Part shown: piece by piece, positions 53,671 through 63,769 of the stretch
Position numbering within the stretch: position 1 is the stretch's first letter
Layout of the letters: each line of letters begins with the position of its first letter
From: Epilithonimonas xixisoli
GTDB taxonomy: Bacteria; Bacteroidota; Bacteroidia; Flavobacteriales; Weeksellaceae
Assembly: GCF_004365655.1 (NCBI RefSeq)
Contig: NZ_SOEO01000001.1
Span: 806,001-870,000 of the forward strand
Direction of reading: 5' to 3'
Length of the DNA stretch: 64,000 bases
Notes under the pieces: generated by a model
Seen by the model: only the letters and a program-made list of their open reading frames with translations
Database searches by the model: none
Told to the model about the DNA's origin: nothing
Program-made: the position numbers and the translations under genes

Positions 53671-55155
53671 ATGTATTTGTTAGGATATGATATCGGCAGT
53701 TCTTCTGTAAAAGTTTGTCTCATAGAGGCTTCCAGTGGGAAAATTGTAGCCTCTGATTTTTCACCGAAAAAAGAGATGAAAATCACAGCCATCAATCCTG
53801 GTTGGGCAGAGCAAAATCCTGCGGATTGGTGGACCAATCTAAAGTTGGCGCATCAATCCGTAATGTCGCACGCCAATGTAGATGCAGATGACATCAAGGG
53901 AATTGGGATCACTTGGCAAATGCACGGATTGATATTGGTTGATAAAGACCAGAATCTTCTTCGTCCATCCATCATCTGGTGTGACAGTCGCGCAGTCCCT
54001 TATGGTGAAAAGGCTTTCAAAGAAATTGGAGAAGAAAAGTGTCTTTCACATCTTTTGAATTCGCCAGGAAATTTCACAGCTTCCAAATTAGCTTGGGTTA
54101 AGGAAAATGAGCCGGATATTTTTTCTAAGATTGATAAAATAATGTTGCCCGGAGATTACATTGCAATGAAACTTTCCGGCGAAATAGGAATTACTGTTGA
54201 AGGTCTTTCCGAAGGGATTTTCTGGGATTTCAAAAACAATTGTATCTCAGAAGATGTTATTAATTATTACGGAATTCCGAAAAGTTTTTTTCCAGAGATT
54301 GTTCCAACATTTGGGATTCAATCCACAGTTTCCGCTTCTGCCGCAGAAGAATTGGGACTGAAAGTAGGAACGCCAATTTCCTACAGAGCCGGCGATCAAC
54401 CGAATAATGCATTGTCATTAAACGTTTTCAATCCGGGAGAAATTGCTTCTACAGCAGGAACTTCTGGTGTTGTTTACGGTGTTTTGGATCAGTTGGATTA
54501 TGATAAATTATCCAGAGTTAACACTTTCGCACACGTGAATCACACCGAGGAGCAAATGAGATTAGGCGTTTTGCTTTGCATCAATGGAACAGGAATTCTT
54601 AATTCTTGGTTGAAGCACAATTTTGCCACTTCATTATCATCTTATGGTGATATGAATGAACTTGCATCACTTTCTCCAATAGGTTCCAAAGGTTTGAGCA
54701 TTATTCCATTTGGAAACGGCGCCGAAAGGGTTTTGGAAAATAAAGATACAAGATGTTCCATCCACGGAATTAATTTTAATATTCATTCAAAAGGTGATGT
54801 TCTCCGCGCTGCGCAGGAAGCCATTGTTTTTTCTTATGAATACGGGATGAACATTATGCGAGATATGGGAATGGACATCAATGTCATCCGTGCAGGAAAC
54901 GCCAATATGTTTTTGAGTTCCATCTTCCGTCAGTCATTAGCGAGTGTGAGCAATGCAACCATCGAGCTTTACGATACAGACGGAGCTGTTGGAGCCGCGA
55001 GAGCCGCAGGAATGGGAATCGGTTTTTATGAAGATTCCAAAGAAGCATTTTCTTCATTAGAAAAAATAGCTGTGATAGAGCCCGAATCCGAGAAAAGAGA
55101 ACAATACTTAGAAGCCTACGAGAGGTGGCAAGATCATCTCAAAGAAATAATTTAA
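53671..55155 (+). CDS. xylB: Xylulokinase
   Basis: The 494-residue FGGY-family kinase phosphorylates D-xylulose to xylulose 5-phosphate. LLGYDIGSSSVKVCLIE is the N-terminal phosphate-binding motif, GIGITWQMHGLILVD carries the catalytic segment, and NRFDPAD-like RAGDQPNNALSLNV and AGTSGVVYG complete the ATPase core. Closest recognisable group is xylulokinase, supported by the adjacent xylose isomerase. The product enters the pentose phosphate pathway (rpe at 10 kb). Confidence 0.92.
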   Translation: MYLLGYDIGSSSVKVCLIEASSGKIVASDFSPKKEMKITAINPGWAEQNPADWWTNLKLAHQSVMSHANVDADDIKGIGITWQMHGLILVDKDQNLLRPSIIWCDSRAVPYGEKAFKEIGEEKCLSHLLNSPGNFTASKLAWVKENEPDIFSKIDKIMLPGDYIAMKLSGEIGITVEGLSEGIFWDFKNNCISEDVINYYGIPKSFFPEIVPTFGIQSTVSASAAEELGLKVGTPISYRAGDQPNNALSLNVFNPGEIASTAGTSGVVYGVLDQLDYDKLSRVNTFAHVNHTEEQMRLGVLLCINGTGILNSWLKHNFATSLSSYGDMNELASLSPIGSKGLSIIPFGNGAERVLENKDTRCSIHGINFNIHSKGDVLRAAQEAIVFSYEYGMNIMRDMGMDINVIRAGNANMFLSSIFRQSLASVSNATIELYDTDGAVGAARAAGMGIGFYEDSKEAFSSLEKIAVIEPESEKREQYLEAYERWQDHLKEII

Positions 55156-55264
55156 TCCAAAAAAACATACCGAATTTACATTCACTTGCTGACTCAAAAA
55201 GTCTGTGAGGAAGGGATTCTACAATCAAAAATTGAAGTCAATAATTAAAAATAAATTAAATAAT

Positions 55265-56593
55265 ATGAACATTTCAACAGAAACAAAAACGTTTTTCCCA
55301 GGAGTAGATCAAATCAAATTTGAAGGTAGAGAGAGCAGAAATCCATTGGCGTTTCGCTATTATGATGCAGATAGAGTAGTGATGGGGAAACCAATGAAAG
55401 AATGGATGCGTTTTGCAATGGCTTGGTGGCACACACTATGCGCAGACGGTAGCGATCCATTTGGAGGACCAACTATTCACCACCCTTGGAGCAAAGGAAC
55501 TGATGCCGTTTCCAGAGCCAAATATAAAATGGACGCTGGATTTGAGTTTATGCAAAAAATGGGATTCGGATATTACTGTTTCCACGATATTGATTTGGTA
55601 GATCCTGCTGACAATTGGAAAGATTATGAAAAAAATCTTCAAGCTGTTGTAGAATATGCTAAAGAAAAACAAGCAGAAACAGGAATCAAATTGCTTTGGG
55701 GAACGGCTAACGTTTTCACGCACGAAAGATATATGAACGGAGCTTCTACCAATCCAAACTTCGATGTTGTGGCTTGCGCAGGAACTCAGGTTAAAAATTC
55801 TATCGATGCAACGATTGCACTTGGTGGTGAAAATTATGTTTTCTGGGGCGGAAGAGAAGGTTATATGAGCCTTTTGAACACCGATATGAAACGTGAGAAA
55901 GAGCACCTTGCCCGTTTCCTTACAATGTCTCGCGACTATGCAAGAAGCCAAGGTTTCCAAGGAACTTTCCTTATCGAGCCAAAACCGATGGAGCCTACAA
56001 AACACCAGTACGACTACGATGCAGAAACAGTAATCGGATTTTTGAAAAGCCACGGATTGGAAAAAGATTTCAAATTGAATCTTGAGGTAAACCACGCAAC
56101 ATTGGCAGGACACACTTTCGAGCACGAACTTCAGGCTGCAGTAGATGCAGGAATGTTGGGAAGCATAGATGCAAATAGAGGAGATTACCAAAATGGTTGG
56201 GATACAGACCAGTTTCCAATCGATTATTTTGAACTAGCTCAGGCTTGGTTGGTAATTCTTCCAAGTGGCGGTTTAGGTTCTGGCGGTGTGAACTTCGATG
56301 CGAAAATCCGTCGTAATTCTACAGATGCCGATGATCTTTTCATCGCTCACGTGGCGGGTATGGATGCTTTTGCAAAAGGACTTTTGGTAGCAGCAGATAT
56401 TTTGGAAAATTCAGATTACAATAAACTGAGAACAGAAAGATATTCATCATTTGACAGTGGCAATGGAAAAGCTTACGAAGAAGGTAAATTAACTTTAGAA
56501 GACTTGCAAAAAATTGCCCACGCATCCGGAGAACCAATCCCGAAAAGTGGCAAGCAAGAACTCTTCGAAGCGCTTGTGAATATGCATATCTAA
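55265..56593 (+). CDS. xylA: Xylose isomerase
   Basis: XylA converts D-xylose to D-xylulose. The 442-residue product from ATG 55265 has the family motifs FCFHDID-type [53 protein letters not shown] (metal ligand Glu and active-site Lys) and [19 protein letters not shown]. The TTG/other starts upstream (55205) add a basic segment unlike family members. It follows xylB by 109 bases and ends at a hairpin before susC. Confidence 0.96.
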   Translation: MNISTETKTFFPGVDQIKFEGRESRNPLAFRYYDADRVVMGKPMKEWMRFAMAWWHTLCADGSDPFGGPTIHHPWSKGTDAVSRAKYKMDAGFEFMQKMGFGYYCFHDIDLVDPADNWKDYEKNLQAVVEYAKEKQAETGIKLLWGTANVFTHERYMNGASTNPNFDVVACAGTQVKNSIDATIALGGENYVFWGGREGYMSLLNTDMKREKEHLARFLTMSRDYARSQGFQGTFLIEPKPMEPTKHQYDYDAETVIGFLKSHGLEKDFKLNLEVNHATLAGHTFEHELQAAVDAGMLGSIDANRGDYQNGWDTDQFPIDYFELAQAWLVILPSGGLGSGGVNFDAKIRRNSTDADDLFIAHVAGMDAFAKGLLVAADILENSDYNKLRTERYSSFDSGNGKAYEEGKLTLEDLQKIAHASGEPIPKSGKQELFEALVNMHI

Positions 56594-56606
56594 AAAAATA
56601 ATAAGG

Positions 56607-56645
56607 GTGTTGATGTGATTTTACATTAATGACATCAACACTTTT
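56607..56645 (+). terminator. Hairpin between xylA and susC
   Basis: GTGTTGATGT / ACATCAACAC form a 10-bp stem with a 15-base loop, then CTTTT. It may reduce read-through from the regulator-kinase-isomerase genes into susCD. Confidence 0.7.
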
Positions 56646-56676
56646 AGAACAACCTAACTTAAAACAATAAATTATT

Positions 56677-59541
56677 ATGAATAGATTTAATTTTGCCAAA
56701 AACAAGGCTGCAATATTTTTTGCAATGGCTTTGTTGCCTACCACGTTGGCCTATTCTCAAAGTACAAATGATACCGTTGTTGCCAATGAAAGTAAGATAG
56801 ATGAAGTAGTCGTAATAGGATATGGAAAACAGAGAAAAGAGGCTGTCACAGGATCCGTAGTTTCTGTAAAAGGAGACGTTATGAGGGAAGTTCCTTCTGC
56901 GAATATTAGCCAGGCTTTGCAAGGTCGTGCCGCGGGTGTTGATATCGCCCAAACATCGAGCAAGCCAGGAGCGCCAATGCAAATCAGAATACGTGGAACG
57001 CGTTCTCTTACAGGGAATAACGATCCTTTGATTGTTCTGGACGGGATTCCTTTTCCTGGATCATTGGCGGATATTAGTCCTAATGATATTCAAAGTTTAG
57101 ACATCTTGAAAGATGCTTCTGCTACGGCTATCTACGGTTCTCGTGGAGCGAATGGAGTTATTTTGATTACTTCCAAAACTGGTAGAAAAAGACAAAAAGC
57201 GACTTTTTCTTACAATACATTCACAGGGGTTTCAAAAATATTTTCAGAATATCCGATGATGAGTGCTGACAAATTCATCAAACTTCGTGCAGACGCCAAT
57301 CTTTTTGTTCAGCCGGGTGTAGATGAATCTAATGATATTAATACCGATTGGCAGGATCTTCTTTACAAAAAAGGAATCACTACCAATCACGATGTCGGGA
57401 TTTCTGGAGGAACAGAGAAAGGGTCTTACAACTTCGGATTCAGTTATTACAATGAGAAATCTGTGCTTCCGGGACAAGGTTTTGAAAGACTGAATGTGAG
57501 AGGAAGTTTGGATCAGGATCTAGGGAAATATTTCAAAATAGGAATGTCCACCAACAATGCTTACACTGTAAACAAAGGCTCTAATCTTGGAATCTACAAT
57601 GCGTTGAGTTCCACACCAATTTCCAACCCATACAATGCGGATGGAACTTTGAAAGAAAGAGTGATAATGTCTGCGGATACACAATATGTAACCACTAGAG
57701 CAAGTTTAGACAGACTTGGAGATGCTTGGATAGATAAAGCTTTGTCTTTCAGTTCATATAATAATTTCTTTGGAGAGTTTAATATTCCTTGGGTAAAAGG
57801 TCTTAAACTAAGATCCAACGTAGGTTTGAACTTTAAAACTACAAATACTGGAAACTACACTGGAGAAGGTGTTTTCAGCTCAGAGCCAAATAATCTTTCA
57901 TCTGCATCCATTGGTAATTCCCTTACAACACATTGGGTTAACGAAAATATCTTGACTTACGACAGAACTTTTGCTGATAAACACAAAGTGAATGTTGTAG
58001 CATTGCAATCTCAGGAGCAAACCAAATTCAACAGTTCTTACATCACGGCAAGAGATATTCCTACAGATGCTTTCCAGTTTTATAACTTAGGACACGCAGA
58101 AGGAGAGATTACCATTAATCCAGATCAGCAAGGTTATTATATTGCTGGATTGAAGTCTTGGATGGGACGTGTAATGTACGAGTATGATGGACGTTATATG
58201 TTTTCTGCAACCATCAGAGGAGATGGGTCTTCTAGACTCGCGCCAGGATACCAATGGAATATCTACAATGCATTCTCGGCAGGTTGGAATGTAGCTAATG
58301 AAGCTTTTCTTAAAGATTCTCAGTATGTTAATAACTTAAAACTGCGTTTTGGGTATGGAGGAACAGCGAATCAAGCGGTAAGTCCTTATACAACTTTAGG
58401 ACAACTGAGCACAACACCATATAACTTTGGTAGTGCTTATGCAATGGGATATTACGTGTCCAGACTTCCAAATCCAAAATTGGGTTGGGAAAACTCAGAA
58501 ACATTTAACTACGGTTTAGATTTCGGATTATTTAATAATAGAGTTACTGGTACTTTTGAATATTATGTAACTAATACCAAAGATTTGCTTTTGGATGTTA
58601 ATTTACCATTTACTTCCGGAGCAGACAGAACGCTTTCAAATGTTGGTTCTACTCAGAACAAAGGTTTCGAATTTTCATTGAATGGTAGCATCATCAATGG
58701 TCAAGATTTTAGTTGGGATGCAGGATTTAATATCTCTGCAAACAGAAACAAAATTACGTCATTGGCTTCTGGTGCAACTAGAGATGAGTCAAACTGGTGG
58801 TTCGTAGGACATTCGATAAACTCCATATTTGATTATCAGTATGAAGGTCTTTGGCAAAATGGAGATCCTAATTTAAATACATTAGAACCAGGTGGAAATG
58901 TTGGTATGATTAAGGTTCTTTACACAGGCGGATACAATGCTGATGGAACACCTGTAAGAGCTATTGGGCCAGCAGACAGACAAATCATCAATACAGATCC
59001 GGATTTTGTTGGAGGTTTCAATACGAGATTAGCATATAAAAACTGGGATTTGAGTATGGTTGGAGCTTTCAGAAGTGGAGGTGTTTTGATCAGTACACTT
59101 TACGGAAATACAAGTTACTTGAATATGTTAAGCGGTAGAAGAAACAACGTTGATGTAGATTACTGGACAGAGGAAAATCCGAATGTGAGATATCCAAAAC
59201 CAGGCGGAATCCAAAGTAGTAATAATCCAAAATATGGTAGTACTTTAGCTTTGTTTGATGCTTCTTATCTTAAAATCAGAACGATAACTGTAGGTTACAA
59301 TTTTGATCAGGAAGTTTTCAAAAAAGCGGGAATCACAAGATTGAGAGTTTACGCAACAGTTACCAATCCATTTGTATTCTTCTCTCCATACCACGATGAG
59401 TCTGGAATGGATCCGGAAACAAACTCACTTGGAAATGAAAATCAAGCTGTGAATGATGTTTACAAAAGCAGATTCTTGACAATTGGTACCAACACGCCAT
59501 CTATACGCAACTATATGATTGGTCTAAACTTAACATTCTAA
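56677..59541 (+). CDS. SusC/RagA-type TonB-dependent outer-membrane transporter
   Basis: The 954-residue protein has a signal peptide (about 1-28). Its TonB box and plug start is KIDEVVVIGYGKQRKEAVTG, the plug continues NISQALQGRAAGVDI and IYGSRGANGVILITSKTG, and a large barrel ends YMIGLNLTF. The usual N-terminal carboxypeptidase-regulatory-like domain is absent. With SusD next door it should import oligosaccharides. Xylose and hexuronate genes on either side suggest xylan-derived (glucurono)xylo-oligosaccharides. Confidence 0.95.
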   Translation: MNRFNFAKNKAAIFFAMALLPTTLAYSQSTNDTVVANESKIDEVVVIGYGKQRKEAVTGSVVSVKGDVMREVPSANISQALQGRAAGVDIAQTSSKPGAPMQIRIRGTRSLTGNNDPLIVLDGIPFPGSLADISPNDIQSLDILKDASATAIYGSRGANGVILITSKTGRKRQKATFSYNTFTGVSKIFSEYPMMSADKFIKLRADANLFVQPGVDESNDINTDWQDLLYKKGITTNHDVGISGGTEKGSYNFGFSYYNEKSVLPGQGFERLNVRGSLDQDLGKYFKIGMSTNNAYTVNKGSNLGIYNALSSTPISNPYNADGTLKERVIMSADTQYVTTRASLDRLGDAWIDKALSFSSYNNFFGEFNIPWVKGLKLRSNVGLNFKTTNTGNYTGEGVFSSEPNNLSSASIGNSLTTHWVNENILTYDRTFADKHKVNVVALQSQEQTKFNSSYITARDIPTDAFQFYNLGHAEGEITINPDQQGYYIAGLKSWMGRVMYEYDGRYMFSATIRGDGSSRLAPGYQWNIYNAFSAGWNVANEAFLKDSQYVNNLKLRFGYGGTANQAVSPYTTLGQLSTTPYNFGSAYAMGYYVSRLPNPKLGWENSETFNYGLDFGLFNNRVTGTFEYYVTNTKDLLLDVNLPFTSGADRTLSNVGSTQNKGFEFSLNGSIINGQDFSWDAGFNISANRNKITSLASGATRDESNWWFVGHSINSIFDYQYEGLWQNGDPNLNTLEPGGNVGMIKVLYTGGYNADGTPVRAIGPADRQIINTDPDFVGGFNTRLAYKNWDLSMVGAFRSGGVLISTLYGNTSYLNMLSGRRNNVDVDYWTEENPNVRYPKPGGIQSSNNPKYGSTLALFDASYLKIRTITVGYNFDQEVFKKAGITRLRVYATVTNPFVFFSPYHDESGMDPETNSLGNENQAVNDVYKSRFLTIGTNTPSIRNYMIGLNLTF

Positions 59542-59553
59542 AAATTATTCAAA

Positions 59554-61494
59554 ATGAAAAAATTCAGAATAAATACAGCAGTAAAAGCAGTTTTGGCTAC
59601 AGTAGTATTATCAAGCTGTTCGAATGATATATTAGAAGAAACACCTCGCGCAACTTATACATCAGCCTATTTTGGAACAGAAGAAGGTGTTTTGGGAGGT
59701 ATCACTTTTATGTATGCCAATCTTAGAAATATCTATGGTAATGGTTATTGGCTAAATGCCACAGAAACCGGAACCGATGAATATACTTGGGGACACGGCG
59801 CAGATGGAAACTACAAAGATATGGATCTATCTGGTGTTGGACAATTGACCCCAGCAAGTAGCCGGTCTGATGTTTTATGGAACAATGCTTTCAAAAGTAT
59901 CAACACTTCAAATGGTGTAATAGAAAAAGGTGGACAGTTTAATATTGCAAGCAGTATTATCGCAGAAGCTAGATTCTTCCGAGGTTTTATGTATTTCAAT
60001 CTTGCACAGACTTTTGGTGGAGTTCCATTGGATTTAGGTTCTGGCGAATTAGCTTTCAACACAAGTACAGTAAGAGGTTCCAAAAGAAATACAGTAACTG
60101 AGGTTTACACAAAATCTATTTTTCCAGATTTAATAAAAGCGATAGAAGATTTGCCAAATACGCCTCGTGTTACGGGTGGTGTTACAAAAACAGTAGCCAG
60201 ACTTTATCTAGCAAAAGCTTATTTGACCTACGCTTGGTGGCTTCAAAATCCAAACAACATCCCAACTTATCCGGAAACGCCTAGAGTGGATCCTAATGGA
60301 CAAAGTGCACAATGGTACTTCCAAAAAGCTTATGATATTGCGATGGAAGGTATCAACAATCCTTCAGGATATGCACTTCAACCAACTTACTACGATGTGA
60401 ACGTAGGAAGTAATGATCGTCATAAAGAAATGTTGTTGTTTGCAGATCATACAGAAACAAGTGAGTATTACGATGGTTCAAGTGCTTCATACAACACAGG
60501 ATCTTCACCAGGAAACTTTGCAATGTGGATGACAACTTGGGATTATACTTTCCTTGAAAGTTCTTCTGACGCTGCTTGGACAGGTGCAAAAGTTCGTTCT
60601 GTTCAAAGAGAATCTGCACAAGCTTATGGAAGACCTTGGAAATGTATGGCGCCACCAATCGAAGTCGTAAAAAATACCTTTGCTGATAAAGTAAATGACT
60701 CTAGATACGACGGAACTTTTGTTACGACTTTCAGATCCAACTGGAACAAAGCCGGAATTTCAACTAATACGCTTTACGGAGCAAACGGTTTACCAGTACA
60801 AGTAGGAAGCGCAATACTTTCATTTATAGATGAGGACAATTCAGCGATTGATTATTCTAATTCTGTTTATAAAAGTAATGTTGGAGCTGGTGTATTACCA
60901 GGAAGAGCAGATTTTGTAATTGCACCAAATGGAATCAACAGATATGCTTATCCAAATCTTTGGAAAATAGGATATTACAGATCTTCTTACACGGGATTGG
61001 GTCAGCCAAATGGAGGAAGTCCAAGACCTTTCCCAATTGCAAAATTCTCAGAACTGTATTTTGTTGCAGCAGAAGCAGCTGTGAAAGGCGCAACTGGAGC
61101 TACAAGTGCTAGAGATTTGATCAATGTTATCAGAGCTAGAGCTGGAAAATGGAGATTCAGTAACAATGGAAATGTTGTTAAAAATGAAGATAACAGTGCT
61201 GCAATGATCGCTGCAACACCAGCTGCAATCACAATTGATTATATCTTGGCAGAGAGATCCAGAGAATATTTTGGTGAAGGTTACAGATGGCATGACTTAG
61301 TAAGAACTCAAAAATGGGGAGAATTGGCGAAGTCTTACACCATTGGTGGTACAGCTTTGACAGACCACACGCCAAAGACTTACAACAGAACAATTTCTAA
61401 TTATATGTACTTGAGACCAATTCCTCTTAGACAAATGGAATCTATGGAATTAAGTCCTGCAGAATTGGCGGCTTACCAGAATCCTGGATATTAA
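59554..61494 (+). CDS. SusD/RagB-type surface glycan-binding lipoprotein
   Basis: The 646-residue protein has a lipoprotein signal with lipobox VVLSSC (Cys near residue 23). SusD features are SILEETPRATY-like start (NDILEETPRATYTSAYFGTE), the TPR-like helices, and the C-terminal IDYILAERSREYFGEGYRWH / DLVRTQKWGEL block typical of RagB/SusD. It forms the lid over the SusC barrel, starts 12 bases after the susC stop, and is co-transcribed with it. Confidence 0.94.
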   Translation: MKKFRINTAVKAVLATVVLSSCSNDILEETPRATYTSAYFGTEEGVLGGITFMYANLRNIYGNGYWLNATETGTDEYTWGHGADGNYKDMDLSGVGQLTPASSRSDVLWNNAFKSINTSNGVIEKGGQFNIASSIIAEARFFRGFMYFNLAQTFGGVPLDLGSGELAFNTSTVRGSKRNTVTEVYTKSIFPDLIKAIEDLPNTPRVTGGVTKTVARLYLAKAYLTYAWWLQNPNNIPTYPETPRVDPNGQSAQWYFQKAYDIAMEGINNPSGYALQPTYYDVNVGSNDRHKEMLLFADHTETSEYYDGSSASYNTGSSPGNFAMWMTTWDYTFLESSSDAAWTGAKVRSVQRESAQAYGRPWKCMAPPIEVVKNTFADKVNDSRYDGTFVTTFRSNWNKAGISTNTLYGANGLPVQVGSAILSFIDEDNSAIDYSNSVYKSNVGAGVLPGRADFVIAPNGINRYAYPNLWKIGYYRSSYTGLGQPNGGSPRPFPIAKFSELYFVAAEAAVKGATGATSARDLINVIRARAGKWRFSNNGNVVKNEDNSAAMIAATPAAITIDYILAERSREYFGEGYRWHDLVRTQKWGELAKSYTIGGTALTDHTPKTYNRTISNYMYLRPIPLRQMESMELSPAELAAYQNPGY

Positions 61495-61526
61495 TTATTA
61501 ATAATTTCACATTCATATCAATCAAG

Positions 61527-61563
61527 AACAAAGTAGGTGTAGCCTTTACACCTGCTTTGTTTA
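61527..61563 (+). terminator. Terminator between susD and uxuA
   Basis: ACAAAGTAGGTGTA / TACACCTGCTTTGT form a stem with one G-T pair and are followed by T. It lies 33 bases after the susD stop. Confidence 0.85.
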
Positions 61564-61578
61564 ATTAAATAAACTACT

Positions 61579-62757
61579 ATGGAAAAAACTTGGCGTTGGT
61601 TTGGGAAGAAGGACAAAATCAAATTGGATATGCTCCGCCAAATCGGAGTAGAAGGTATTGTATCAGCACTTCACGACATTCCGAATGGCGAAATCTGGTC
61701 ATTGGAGGCCATCGAGGATTATAAAAACTATATAGAAAGTTTCGGACTTCGTTGGTCTGTAGTTGAGAGTCTTGCCGTGAGCGAGCCTATCAAGTACGGA
61801 GGCGAAAACAGAGATCAACTGATAGAAAATTATATCGAAAGTCTCAAAAATCTTGGCAAAGCAGGCGTTAAAACCGTTTGCTACAACTTTATGCCGGTTT
61901 TGGATTGGGCTCGTACAGACCTTTATTTTCAATGGAAAGATGGTTCGTCATCATTGTATTTTGACAAAGCCAAATTCGCCTATTTCGAAATTCACATTCT
62001 GAAAAGAGAAGGCGCTGAAAAAGATTACACCCAAGAAATTCTCTCAAAAGTTGAAGAACTAAAAACCACTTTAACCGATGATGATAACAATGATTTGATC
62101 GATTCTATCATTGTAAAAACACAAGGTTTTGTGAATGGAAATATCAAAGAAGGCGATCAAAATCCAGTAGCCATTTTCAAAAGTCTATTGGCACTTTATG
62201 ACGGAATCGACAAAGATCAGCTTCGTCAGAATATGAAATATTTCCTCGAAAAAATAATGCCCGTTTGCGAAGAATATGGCATCCAAATGTGCGTTCATCC
62301 AGACGATCCACCATTTTCGTTGTTAGGTTTGCCAAGAATTGTGACCAATGAAGATGACATCGATTGGTTCCTGAATGCGGTCGATAATCCCCACAACGGA
62401 TTGACTTTTTGTACAGGTTCATTGAGCGCTGGACTTCAAAATGACGTTCCAAAGTTGGCTCAGAAATATGCTTCCAGAACAAAATTTGTCCACCTCAGAA
62501 GTACCAATGTTTTCGAAAATGGAGATTTCATAGAAGCTGGACATTTGGAAGGCAGAGGGAAAATTGTTGAGGTTATCAGAATTTTTGAGAAGGAAAATCC
62601 AGCTTTACCAATGCGCATCGATCACGGTCGACTTTTGACGGATGATATCGATAAAGGCTACAATCCAGGTTATTCTTTCTTGGGAAGAATGCTGGCATTA
62701 GGTCAAATTGATGGCGTAATCGCAACAGTTCAAAACGAATTGTCAAATAAAAACTAA
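61579..62757 (+). CDS. uxuA: D-mannonate dehydratase
   Basis: UxuA dehydrates D-mannonate to 2-keto-3-deoxygluconate in glucuronate breakdown. The 392 residues start MEKTWRWFGKKDKIKLDML, the family signature, and include CYNFMPVLDWARTDL, the metal-site stretches MCVHPDDPPFSLLGLPRIV, FCTGSLSAG and FVHLRSTN, and MRIDHGRLL. The next gene is a probable mannonate oxidoreductase, giving two consecutive steps of the hexuronate route. Confidence 0.96.
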   Translation: MEKTWRWFGKKDKIKLDMLRQIGVEGIVSALHDIPNGEIWSLEAIEDYKNYIESFGLRWSVVESLAVSEPIKYGGENRDQLIENYIESLKNLGKAGVKTVCYNFMPVLDWARTDLYFQWKDGSSSLYFDKAKFAYFEIHILKREGAEKDYTQEILSKVEELKTTLTDDDNNDLIDSIIVKTQGFVNGNIKEGDQNPVAIFKSLLALYDGIDKDQLRQNMKYFLEKIMPVCEEYGIQMCVHPDDPPFSLLGLPRIVTNEDDIDWFLNAVDNPHNGLTFCTGSLSAGLQNDVPKLAQKYASRTKFVHLRSTNVFENGDFIEAGHLEGRGKIVEVIRIFEKENPALPMRIDHGRLLTDDIDKGYNPGYSFLGRMLALGQIDGVIATVQNELSNKN

Positions 62758-62763
62758 ATCAAA

Positions 62764-62921
62764 ACCCAAAGGATTTAATATCAGTAGCCGTAGGTGAAAC
62801 CTATGGAATATAAATTATAATTTCCCAACAAACCCGAAAGGGTTCAACAACAATAGCCGTAGGTGCAACCTACGGAAAAATCGAACAAACAAAAACCGAA
62901 CCCGAAGAGTTCAACATTATC
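62764..62921 (+). repeat. 68-bp tandem repeat (about 2.3 units) with internal hairpins
   Basis: Units begin ACCCAAAGG (62764), ACCCGAAAGG (62832) and ACCCGAAGAG (62900), exactly 68 bases apart. The first two contain AGCCGTAGGTG-(A/C)AACCTA(T/C)GG, a self-complementary CCGTAGGT / ACCTACGG hairpin. The third is cut short. The repeat lies between uxuA and the oxidoreductase gene and is non-coding. Confidence 0.8.
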
Positions 62922-62953
62922 ATTTATCAATCATCATCCATCAATTATAAAAA

Positions 62954-63769
62954 ATGAACGAAATATTCAGCATAAAAGGAAAAGTCGCAGTCATCACCGG
63001 AGCTTCAGGCGTTCTCGGCGGAAGCTTGGCTAAAAGTTTCATCGAAGCCGGCGCAAAAGTAGTTGCGATTGGCAGAAATCAGGAAACTTTAGATTTGAAA
63101 GTAAAGGAACTTACGGAATCCGGAGGCGATGCATTAGCCATCGAGGCAAACATTATGAACATCGAAAGTCTCGAAAATGCTTCAAAACTAATTCTCGAAA
63201 AATATGGCAAAATCGATATTTTATTGAATATCGCTGGCGGTAATATTCATTCGGCAACACTTTCTCCAGACCAATCATTTTTCGATATGAATTTGGAAGG
63301 CTGGGATGAGGTGACGGATCTGAACATCAATGGAACCGTTTACCCGAGCTTTGTTTTCGGGAAAGCAATGGCAGATCAGGGAAGTGGAAGCATTATTAAT
63401 ATTTCTTCGATGGCGGCTTATTCAGCGATTACGAGAGTTGGAGGTTATGCGGCGGCGAAGTCTGCAATTACCAATTTCACGCAATGGTTGGCTACAGATT
63501 TGGCGCTTAAGTTTGGAGACAAAATCCGTGTGAATGCCGTTGCGCCAGGCTTTTTCATTGGCGATCAAAATCGTGCGATTCTCATCAATCCAGATGGATC
63601 TTTAACCGACCGAAGCAAAAAAGTAATTGCCAAAACACCAATGCAAAGATTTGGCGAAGTGGAAGAACTTAATGGAACCGTTCAGTTTCTATGTTCGGAT
63701 GCGGCCAGTTTTATCACAGGCGCTTTGATTCCTGTTGATGGTGGTTTCAGCGCTTTCAGTGGCGTTTAA
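62954..63769 (+). CDS. SDR-family oxidoreductase, probable D-mannonate oxidoreductase (fructuronate reductase)
   Basis: The 271-residue short-chain dehydrogenase has the NAD(P)-binding motif VAVITGASGVLGGSLAKSF, ILLNIAGGNI, the catalytic Ser in SIINISSMAAYSAI and Tyr-x-x-x-Lys in GGYAAAKSAI, and ends GALIPVDGGFSAF. SDR enzymes of this subgroup, next to uxuA in Bacteroidetes, carry out the fructuronate-to-mannonate step that UxuB performs elsewhere. The assignment rests on position next to uxuA and is moderately sure. The UxaC isomerase is not in the window. Confidence 0.8.
   Translation: MNEIFSIKGKVAVITGASGVLGGSLAKSFIEAGAKVVAIGRNQETLDLKVKELTESGGDALAIEANIMNIESLENASKLILEKYGKIDILLNIAGGNIHSATLSPDQSFFDMNLEGWDEVTDLNINGTVYPSFVFGKAMADQGSGSIINISSMAAYSAITRVGGYAAAKSAITNFTQWLATDLALKFGDKIRVNAVAPGFFIGDQNRAILINPDGSLTDRSKKVIAKTPMQRFGEVEELNGTVQFLCSDAASFITGALIPVDGGFSAFSGV

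Noticed and set aside
56677-61494. Starch utilisation (Sus) system proper
   Set aside because: SusC/SusD-type genes are generic glycan importers. Neighbouring xylose and hexuronate genes point away from starch.
62764-62921. Possible CRISPR array at the 68-bp repeats
   Set aside because: The whole 68-base unit repeats rather than short repeats with unique spacers, only about 2.3 units exist, and no cas gene is near.
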